Shown here: one piece after another, positions 1 to 5,637 of the stretch
Position numbering within the stretch: position 1 is the first letter of the stretch
How the letters are laid out: each line of letters begins with the position of its first letter
Assembly: GCA_020853075.1 (NCBI GenBank)
Contig: JADYZS010000348.1
Coordinates: 1-7,464, forward strand
DNA length: 7,464 nucleotides
Source of the DNA: Anaerolineae bacterium
GTDB lineage: Bacteria > Chloroflexota > Anaerolineae > JADYZS01
Reading direction: 5' to 3'
Made by a program: the position numbers and the translations under genes
The notes under the pieces: model-generated
What the model saw: only the letters and a program-made list of their open reading frames with translations
What the model was told of the DNA's origin: nothing
Database searches by the model: none

Positions 1-1
1 A

Positions 2-319
2 GGTCTCTGGCTCCGGGCCACCAGCGCCACGGCCCTGACCATCACTGGCACGGCTCCCATCACGACCACGATCCCGCTCTGCCTGGGCTGGAACCTGGTC
101 GGCTACCCGGCTGCGACCCCCGCGCCTCTGCCCGCCGCGCTGGCGAGCATCGCAGGCAAGTATGATCTGGTCTATGCCTACAACGCGAGCGACGCCGCCG
201 ACCCCTGGAAGCAGTTTGACCCCAACGCCCTGCCCGCCGCCAACGATTTGACCGAGATGACGCCGGGGATGGGGTATTGGATTCGGGCGACGCAGGCGGC
301 GATGTTGGTCATTCCATAA
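2..319 (+). CDS. C-terminal fragment of a secreted-type protein with the GWNLVGYP/GYW module
   Basis: The reading frame is open from the left edge (frame 2) and stops at TAA 317-319, giving 105 residues; the start and N-terminal part lie outside the window. The visible part begins with GLWLRAT, continues through IPLCLGWNLVGYP (Cys27 just before the GW), and ends with GMGYWIRATQ and a final Val-Ile-Pro before the stop. This matches the end of the module that closes the two large proteins downstream (GLWV...CSGWNLVGYPAS...GYWLYAT...TVP). The parent is therefore likely another exported protein carrying this tail. Its catalytic or binding domain cannot be told from here. A transporter gene starts 14 bases after the stop, so the two are probably co-transcribed. 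I am confident the frame is coding, because of the homology to the other two copies; the function is unknown. Confidence 0.85.
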   Translation, partial: GLWLRATSATALTITGTAPITTTIPLCLGWNLVGYPAATPAPLPAALASIAGKYDLVYAYNASDAADPWKQFDPNALPAANDLTEMTPGMGYWIRATQAAMLVIP

Positions 320-323
320 TCAC

Positions 324-328
324 GGTGA
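324..328 (+). promoter_or_regulatory. Ribosome-binding site of the MFS gene
   Basis: GGTGA lies 5 bases before ATG 334, in the 14-base gap after the previous stop codon. It is a partial match to the anti-Shine-Dalgarno complement and supports 334 rather than the longer 277 start. Confidence 0.55.
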
Positions 329-333
329 AATCC

Positions 334-1707
334 ATGTCCACTACTGCCACGCAACGTGCTGCCCTCCTCGTCGCCATGATGTCCGCCTTCGCCACGCCCT
401 TCATGGGCTCCGCCGTCAACATCGCCCTCCCCACCATCGGCAAAGAGTATCAGATGGATGCCGTGCGCCTCGGCTGGGTCGCCACCGCCTACCTCCTGGC
501 CGCAGCCATGTTTCTCGTTCCTTTCGGTCGCCTGGCCGACATCTACGGGCGCAAGCGCATCTTCACCATCGGCACCCTGGCCTACGGCACCTCGTCGCTC
601 CTATGTGCCCTCGCACCCTCCGGCACAGCCCTCATCATCTTCCGCGCCTGTGAGGGAGCGAGTGTCTCCATGATTTTCGGTACCGGCACCGCCATTCTCA
701 CCTCGGTCTATCCGGCCAAAGAGCGGGGCAAGGTGTTGGGGCTCAACGTGGCCGCGGTCTACCTGGGTCTCTCCCTGGGGCCGACCATCGGCGGTTTTTT
801 GACGCAACTCCTCGGCTGGCGGAGCGTCTTCCTGGTCAACATCCCTTTCACCATCATCGTCGTCACGGCCATTTTCTGGCAGCTCAAAGGGGAATGGGCC
901 GAGGCGAAAGGCGAGAAATTTGATTTTCCCGGCTCTATCATCTACGGCATCGCCCTCATCGCCATCATGTACGGCCTCTCGCTCTTGCCGGAAGCTGCTG
1001 GGGCCGTGGTGATCCTGGTCGGCGTGCTGGGAATCGTCGCCTTCATCATCTGGGAGCTACGCACGCCGAGCCCCGTGTTGGATGTAGGCTTGTTCCGTGG
1101 CAATCCGGCTTTCGCCTTTTCCAACCTGGCCGCGCTCATCAATTACAGTGCCACTGCCGCCGTCGGCTTCCTCATGAGCCTCTACCTACAAAATGTGAAG
1201 GGTCTCGGCCCGGAGAGCGCGGGCCTGGTCATGATTGCCCAGCCGATCATGCAGGCCATCTTCTCGCCCTTTGCCGGGCGATTGTCTGACCGGACGGAGC
1301 CGCGCCTGGTCGCCTCGGCGGGGATGGTGCTCACCGTCACTGGCCTCTCCCTCTTCACTCTACTTAGTGAAACCACGCGGCTCCCCTTCATCACGTTGGG
1401 TCTCGTTTTCCTCGGCCTCGGCTTTGCCCTCTTCTCGTCGCCCAACACCAACGCCGTGATGAGCTCCGTCGCGAAGCGATCCTACGGCGTCGCCGCGGCG
1501 ACGCTCGGCACCATGCGGCTGACGGGGCAGATGTTTAGCCTGGGCGTCGCGGTGCTGATCCTCGCCGTACACATGGGCAGGGTGCAGATCACCCCGCAGG
1601 TCTTCCCCGTTTTTCTTCAGAGCGCGCGGATCGCGTTCGCCGTTTTTGCCGTCCTCTGTGTCGGTGGCATCTTTGCCTCGTTGGCACGGGGGAACATGCG
1701 CTCATGA
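334..1707 (+). CDS. MFS transporter, DHA2 (14-helix, EmrB/QacA-like) family
   Basis: A 457-residue inner-membrane protein, predicted to move a small molecule across the membrane, most likely as a proton-driven exporter; the substrate is unknown. Very hydrophobic segments run along the whole length. Family signatures are VNIALP in helix 1 (residues 28-33), motif A GRLADIYGRKRIF between helices 2 and 3 (65-77), motif C GLSLGPTIGG in helix 5 (145-154), and WRSVFLVNIPF before helix 6 (162-172), which is typical of DHA2 members. A second motif-A-like loop, GRLSDRTEPR, lies at 315-324. I chose ATG 334 over an in-frame ATG at 277: 277 falls inside the previous gene and would add 19 non-hydrophobic residues, while GGTGA (324-328) lies 5 bases before 334. 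An odd point is that the acidic residue usual in helix 1 of DHA2 drug exporters (D-T-T-I-V-N-V-A-L-P type) is absent; the aligned stretch reads FMGSAVNIALP. Family assignment is firm and substrate assignment is not possible. Confidence 0.93.
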   Translation: MSTTATQRAALLVAMMSAFATPFMGSAVNIALPTIGKEYQMDAVRLGWVATAYLLAAAMFLVPFGRLADIYGRKRIFTIGTLAYGTSSLLCALAPSGTALIIFRACEGASVSMIFGTGTAILTSVYPAKERGKVLGLNVAAVYLGLSLGPTIGGFLTQLLGWRSVFLVNIPFTIIVVTAIFWQLKGEWAEAKGEKFDFPGSIIYGIALIAIMYGLSLLPEAAGAVVILVGVLGIVAFIIWELRTPSPVLDVGLFRGNPAFAFSNLAALINYSATAAVGFLMSLYLQNVKGLGPESAGLVMIAQPIMQAIFSPFAGRLSDRTEPRLVASAGMVLTVTGLSLFTLLSETTRLPFITLGLVFLGLGFALFSSPNTNAVMSSVAKRSYGVAAATLGTMRLTGQMFSLGVAVLILAVHMGRVQITPQVFPVFLQSARIAFAVFAVLCVGGIFASLARGNMRS

Positions 1708-1875
1708 GTTGTGAACGCGGGCGCGAGGCCCGTAACCGTATCGCCCTCCGCACGTTTGTTAGCGCGAGAAGACAACCGATTGGTCAGCGGATAGGTAGGG
1801 GCGCAGCATGCTGCGCCCCTAAACGACGCCGCAGCATCCGCTGACTCCGATAGTAACCCCATGCCCAATTTCCTA
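1708..1875. other. Intergenic region with palindromic repeat, no gene seen
   Basis: No convincing coding frame is present between the MFS stop and the promoter of the next gene. A small GC hairpin (arms 1718-1722 and 1728-1732, 5-base loop) sits 10 bases after the stop but has no T-run, so it is a poor terminator. The main feature is the nested inverted repeat at 1783-1845, listed separately. A further weak inverted repeat, CCAAT 1865-1869 / ATTGG 1875-1879, overlaps the -35 region of the next gene. Confidence 0.6.
1783..1845. repeat. Nested perfect inverted repeat (26-bp palindrome inside 10-bp outer arms)
   Basis: Bases 1796-1821 are a perfect 26-bp palindrome, centred between 1808 and 1809, built of TAGGGGCGCAGCA and its reverse complement. 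Around it, GTCAGCGGAT (1783-1792) is the exact reverse complement of ATCCGCTGAC (1836-1845). The space between inner and outer arms is 3 bases on the left and 14 on the right. The unit lies wholly in intergenic DNA, 76 bases after the MFS stop and 31 bases before the next promoter. No T-run follows, so a simple intrinsic terminator is unlikely. It resembles dispersed REP/MITE-like intergenic palindromes that I recall from Chloroflexota-type genomes. A recognition site for a dimeric protein is the alternative. Confidence 0.8.
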
Positions 1876-1904
1876 TTGGTTTCGTGCTTTTCGTAGCGTA
1901 TAAT
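1876..1904 (+). promoter_or_regulatory. Sigma-70-type promoter for the FG-GAP protein gene
   Basis: TTGGTT (1876-1881) and a perfect TATAAT (1899-1904) are separated by 17 bases, the optimal spacing. The -35 matches TTGACA at the first three positions. The local sequence is AT-richer than its surroundings. The expected start of transcription, about 7 bases after the -10 box, falls near 1911, which is the A of an in-frame ATG. Confidence 0.65.
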
Positions 1905-1910
1905 GCGATT

Positions 1911-4900
1911 ATGGAACAATGGGAGCATCGCGCCCAGATGAGGCACGGACAGAGACCGGGACGGATGGCTCCACGCCTGGTGAGCGTTGCTCTAGCCGCG
2001 GCGATGGCAAGCGGCTTATGGTGGGTGGTCGCCTCAGGAAGCAACCTCGCGCTCTCTAACGCCGCGCCCGCTTTCCTCTGGCAATACGGCCCCATCTTCG
2101 TCTCCGGCGTCATGGGCGCGAAAGGCCCGACCGTGGCCGACGTGGATAACGACGGCACATTGGAAATCATCGTTCCCGCGGCGGGCGAAGGTGTGGACGT
2201 CATCAACCACGATGGCACGCTCCAACAACACCTGACCATCGCGCCCAGCCACCACGTCCGTGCCGCGCCGACGGTGGCAAACCTGGACACCGACCCCCAA
2301 TTGGAAATTATCGCCATCACCGAACTCTACGGCGACAACTACGTCTATGCCTTCAACCCCAACGGCTCCGTCCTCTGGTCTTTCCGGCTCAACCCGCGCG
2401 ACCTGAACAACGACGCCAGCAACGACGCCGACGCCGACCGCAACCGCTGTATAGACGGTACGAGCGTCTGCATCTCCGTCTATGATGCCCGCTACCTGGC
2501 TCCCAACCCGGCCCATGCCGATTGGCAGATCGGCGAATGCCAGAACGGAACCGCCAACGATTGCGGCGTCTCTCCAAAACCGGGCGAGATAGAGTATCCC
2601 GGCTTCTCCGTCGCCGTGGGCGACGTGGATGGCGATGCCAAGCCGGAGGTCATGGTCGCGGTCAACGTCCGCTACAACTTCAACGACTACACCCACAGCC
2701 CCGGCAACCCCAACGGCGTCGGCGAGCCCGGCAATACTAACGACGCCTACGATGGCCTCCTCTACGCTTGGAACGGCGAGAACGGCACTCTGGTCAGCGG
2801 CTTCCCCTTCTACGACCATTTCGGCCTCGGCTCCACACCGGCCATCGCCGACGTGGACGGCGACGGCGTGGATGACGTCATCGTGCACAGCGACGCCGAC
2901 CGCTACTTCGCGCTCAAAGGCAACGGCAGCGTCATCAAAGCCTGGGGGCACGTCAGCATGATCCGGGGCAACGGCTATGGCACGCACCCGGTTGCCGCCG
3001 ACGTCAACGGCGATGGCAAGAACGAAGTCCTGATGACCACCTGGGTCAACCCCGATTTCACCAACCCGGAGCATACCCGCGGCCTCCACCTCTTTGACAG
3101 TTTCGGCGAGCGCATGGCGGGTACGCCCCTGGAATTTCTCCCCGCCTACGATAGTGAGATCGCCAACCAGTACCACACCTACGGCCCGGAACTAACGCCC
3201 GCCGTGGTGGACGTGGATGGCGACGGCACGCCGGAGATCATCACCCCGGCCACCGACAAGAAACTCCACCTCCTGCAATGGAACGGCGCGACCTTCAGCG
3301 AGCGCGCGGGGTGGCCCAAGTCGCTGGGCGATTTCATGGGTTCAGAAGCCGTCGTCGCGGACGTGGACGGCGACGCAGAGCCTGAGATCATCCTCGCCGT
3401 CTATGACCACAAGAAGCAGTTGCGCGGCGGCCAGGTGCTCGCCTGGAACCTGGACGGCACGGCGGTCGCAGGCTGGTCTATCAGTGTTGGCGGCATGAAC
3501 GGCTTCAAAGGGCCGGCCGCGGTGGGCGACCTGGACAACAACGGCTTCCTGGATATTGTTGTCATCGGTGAGAATGGACAGGTGTACGCCTACTCCACCT
3601 CCGGCAACCGTCCTGAAAAGACCCTCTGGTCGCAGCATCACCGGGACGCGGCCCACACCGGACGTATGCCATCCCTGAGCGCCCAACAGCCGCGCGGCAT
3701 CACCGCGGCCATCGGGCCGCACAGCGTCTCCCTGTCGTGGAGCGTCGCCAATGCCAGTGGCATCACCGGCTACAAGGTCTATCGCCGCGGGCCGGGGGAA
3801 GCAAATTACACCCTCCTCACGGGGAGCCCCATCGGCTCCACCTCGTACCACGATAGTAACCTGGCCGACGGCTCCCTCTACGTCTATGTCATCGGCGCGG
3901 TCACGGGCGGCGGCGAGGTGAAGTCCGCGCCCTTCGCCGCGCAGACGGGCCTGGCCGCGAACCTTCTGACCAACCCTGGCTTTGAGGCCAACCTGGCCCA
4001 TTGGGATTTCATCATCAGCAACCTTACCGGCATCGGCTACAACCTTGCCAGCGACACGGCAACCTACCATCGCGGCCGCGGCAGCGCCCGTGTGGACCTC
4101 AACAGCCCCACGGCGGGCTTCCAACATCTGAGCCAATACAAACCCTACGACGCGCCTCAGCCTGACCGCATCCTGGGCGTGACGCCGGGCGCGCAATACG
4201 TCTATGGCGGCTTTATCCGTACACAGGGCTTGAGCCCGCTTTCCACCCAGGTGAAGGTGGATCTGACCATCGTGGACGTGGCGCCGACGCCGGTAGCCTT
4301 CCCGACGCCGGACAATCGCACGCAGCAGGTTGTCAACAATACCACCGGCTGGATCTACGTCTCGCGCCTCTTGACCATCCCGGCGGGCATCACCCAGACC
4401 CAGATCAACCTGCGGATAGCGCGCGGGTCGGCGACGACGGGGAGCGTCTGGCTGGACGACGCGGTCTTCCGGCGCAAAGAGACAGGGATGGACCAATGGG
4501 TCTATCCCAATGCAGCCTGGAAATATAGCGACACCGGCACCGACCTGGGCACGGCCTGGCGCGGCACCGGCTACAACGACGCTGCCTGGCAGCAGGGCGT
4601 AGGCCCCCTGGGCTACAACTATGCGGGCCTGGGGACTACGTTGGCCTCCGGGCGCACCACCTATTATTTCCGCCGCAAGGTTACCATCTCCTCTCTGCCC
4701 ACCGATGCCACCCTGTGGGTCAAGTATGATGACGGCTTCGCGGCCTACCTCAACGGCGTCCTGGTGGCCCGCAACGATAACATGCCCTTCAGCGACAGCC
4801 CACCTTATGCTTACGTGACCCAGAGCAGATTGGCCGGGAACAGCCCCTATGCGTCTTCGGGGTACGAAGCCTACGATTTGAGCCCCTTCGTCGGTCTCTT

Positions 4901-5540
4901 CCAGACGGGGACAGATGCCAACGTTCTCGCCATAGAGGTACACCAGCACCAGGCCGGTGATACCGATGCCTTCTTTGATGCCTGGCTGGAGGCGAAAGCA
5001 TCGGGCCCGCCGCCGCCCGTGCCGATTCCCCTGGCCGCCGGTTGGAGCCTCATCTCATTGCCGGTGCAGCCCACAGATGGTAGCATCGCCACTCTGGTCG
5101 CGGGCGCGACACCTTCCGGCAGGATCGCCGAGGTGTGGGTCTTTGATCGCGGCGGCAGCAACTGCACCGCTGGGACCTGGAAATACTACAAGCCGGGCGA
5201 TGGGAGCAGCACCCTGAGCACGGTGGATCACAAGATGGGCCTCTGGGTCAAGACGACGGCGGCGACCACTCTGAATGTATCGGGCACGCTGCCGCCTTCA
5301 ACGAACATCTCCCTGTGTAGCGGCTGGAATCTGGTGGGCTATCCGGCGAGCACAGCAGAGGCGGTAGGAACATCGCTCTCCGGTCTGCCAGTGGCGCGCG
5401 CCCTGGCCTACGAGACGGCGGCGGGCGCGTGGCGGCGTTGGGATACGGCCATCCCTTACGCCGCTTTGCTTGCCAACTTTGAGCCGCAGCAGGGCTATTG
5501 GCTCTACGCCACCAGCGCGGCCACGTGGACGGTTCCGTAA
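1911..5540 (+). CDS. Large exported FG-GAP/VCBS beta-propeller protein with Fn3, two beta-sandwich domains and C-terminal GW module
   Basis: A 1209-residue protein, probably secreted or surface-bound. A basic N-terminus (RHGQRPGRMAPR) precedes a hydrophobic segment at about 31-43, a signal peptide or membrane anchor. Eight FG-GAP/VCBS calcium-loop motifs of the DVDGDGxPEI type start near residues 77, 124, 238, 314, 364, 434, 484 and 540 and predict an integrin-alpha-like propeller. Then follow a fibronectin III-like domain (about 593-677), a galactose-binding-like sandwich beginning NLLTNPGFE (683-854), a second one with YYFRRKV, DDGFAAYLNG and LAIEVHQHQ (861-1028), a GPPPPVPIP linker, and the module (1041-1209; Cys1085 and Cys1136). 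Such domains usually bind carbohydrate or protein and Ca2+; I see no catalytic motif. Start choice is uncertain: ATG 1911 sits at the predicted transcript start, ATG 1938 has GGGAG 12 bases upstream, and ATG 1965 would still keep the signal. GTG 1884 overlaps the promoter and is rejected. Confidence 0.9.
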   Translation: MEQWEHRAQMRHGQRPGRMAPRLVSVALAAAMASGLWWVVASGSNLALSNAAPAFLWQYGPIFVSGVMGAKGPTVADVDNDGTLEIIVPAAGEGVDVINHDGTLQQHLTIAPSHHVRAAPTVANLDTDPQLEIIAITELYGDNYVYAFNPNGSVLWSFRLNPRDLNNDASNDADADRNRCIDGTSVCISVYDARYLAPNPAHADWQIGECQNGTANDCGVSPKPGEIEYPGFSVAVGDVDGDAKPEVMVAVNVRYNFNDYTHSPGNPNGVGEPGNTNDAYDGLLYAWNGENGTLVSGFPFYDHFGLGSTPAIADVDGDGVDDVIVHSDADRYFALKGNGSVIKAWGHVSMIRGNGYGTHPVAADVNGDGKNEVLMTTWVNPDFTNPEHTRGLHLFDSFGERMAGTPLEFLPAYDSEIANQYHTYGPELTPAVVDVDGDGTPEIITPATDKKLHLLQWNGATFSERAGWPKSLGDFMGSEAVVADVDGDAEPEIILAVYDHKKQLRGGQVLAWNLDGTAVAGWSISVGGMNGFKGPAAVGDLDNNGFLDIVVIGENGQVYAYSTSGNRPEKTLWSQHHRDAAHTGRMPSLSAQQPRGITAAIGPHSVSLSWSVANASGITGYKVYRRGPGEANYTLLTGSPIGSTSYHDSNLADGSLYVYVIGAVTGGGEVKSAPFAAQTGLAANLLTNPGFEANLAHWDFIISNLTGIGYNLASDTATYHRGRGSARVDLNSPTAGFQHLSQYKPYDAPQPDRILGVTPGAQYVYGGFIRTQGLSPLSTQVKVDLTIVDVAPTPVAFPTPDNRTQQVVNNTTGWIYVSRLLTIPAGITQTQINLRIARGSATTGSVWLDDAVFRRKETGMDQWVYPNAAWKYSDTGTDLGTAWRGTGYNDAAWQQGVGPLGYNYAGLGTTLASGRTTYYFRRKVTISSLPTDATLWVKYDDGFAAYLNGVLVARNDNMPFSDSPPYAYVTQSRLAGNSPYASSGYEAYDLSPFVGLFQTGTDANVLAIEVHQHQAGDTDAFFDAWLEAKASGPPPPVPIPLAAGWSLISLPVQPTDGSIATLVAGATPSGRIAEVWVFDRGGSNCTAGTWKYYKPGDGSSTLSTVDHKMGLWVKTTAATTLNVSGTLPPSTNISLCSGWNLVGYPASTAEAVGTSLSGLPVARALAYETAAGAWRRWDTAIPYAALLANFEPQQGYWLYATSAATWTVP
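2400..2576 (+). other. Cys- and Asp-rich insertion between propeller blades 2 and 3
   Basis: Residues 164-222 of the FG-GAP protein interrupt the blade rhythm: the calcium loops on either side are 114 residues apart, against about 50-76 elsewhere. The segment holds four cysteines (180, 187, 210, 218), which could form two disulfides outside the cell. It also holds an Asp/Asn-rich run, DLNNDASNDADADRN, resembling calcium-binding DxDxD loops of thrombospondin type 3 repeats. The calcium and disulfide roles are inferences. Confidence 0.5.
5031..5540 (+). repeat. C-terminal GW module, copy 2 (in FG-GAP protein)
   Basis: Residues 1041-1209 of the FG-GAP protein plus the stop codon. The module has two half-repeats. 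Half one opens with AGWSLISLPVQP and closes with GLWVKTTAATTLNVSG; half two opens with CSGWNLVGYPAS and closes with GYWLYATSAATWTVP at the stop. Each half carries one cysteine (NCTAG and SLCSGW). It aligns along its full length with copy 3 at 6661-7164 and, over its second half, with the fragment at 2-319. Confidence 0.9.
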
Positions 5541-5626
5541 GGCAAGTCATCACCACAAAGGCACAAGGGTTATATTGATCTCTGTGCCCTCCGTGTCTCC
5601 GTGGTTTAGTCTCTTTGAAAATGAGC
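5541..5626. repeat. Short spacer with degenerate inverted repeat
   Basis: ACCAC (5552-5556) and GTGGT (5601-5605) bracket imperfectly complementary arms of the ACCACAAAGGCACA / TGTCTCCGTGGT type. Read on the minus strand, the right arm gives ACCACGGAGACACGGAGGGC, a form I recall as a common dispersed intergenic repeat in environmental bacteria. No good promoter or T-run terminator is visible, so the 508-aa gene downstream may be read through from the FG-GAP gene. Confidence 0.45.
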
Positions 5627-5631
5627 AGGAA
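5627..5631 (+). promoter_or_regulatory. Ribosome-binding site of the 508-aa protein gene
   Basis: AGGAA lies 6 bases before ATG 5638 (AGGA ends 7 bases before it). It fixes the start at 5638, directly ahead of a clear signal peptide. Confidence 0.75.
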
Positions 5632-5637
5632 CGCATC

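Noticed and set aside
277..333. Upstream start for the MFS transporter at 277
   Set aside because: It overlaps the preceding coding sequence by 43 bases and adds a non-conserved hydrophilic leader. ATG 334 has GGTGA at good spacing and begins where family proteins do.
1796..1821. Palindrome as an intrinsic terminator
   Set aside because: There is no T-run on either side in either orientation, and a perfect palindrome with no loop is a poor terminator hairpin.
1617..1946. Minus-strand open frame of 109 codons across the intergenic palindrome
   Set aside because: No homology signal or ribosome-binding site. It overlaps the MFS 3' end, the palindrome and the promoter of the next gene.
2034..3176. 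Open frame of 380 codons on the minus strand
   Set aside because: It is the reverse complement of the FG-GAP repeats. The apparent repeats (VAVHVGDG type) are mirror images of the DVDGDG motifs.
3342..4949. Long open frame of 535 codons on the minus strand
   Set aside because: It lies opposite the FG-GAP protein gene and arises from GC-rich codon bias in that gene. Its translation is low-complexity Ala/Val/Gly/Arg with no recognisable domain, and the + strand frame has clear homology throughout.
5470..5637. Upstream start for the 508-aa protein at 5470
   Set aside because: It lies inside the FG-GAP gene, translates the intergenic repeat, and would bury the signal peptide 56 residues in. ATG 5638 has AGGAA upstream.
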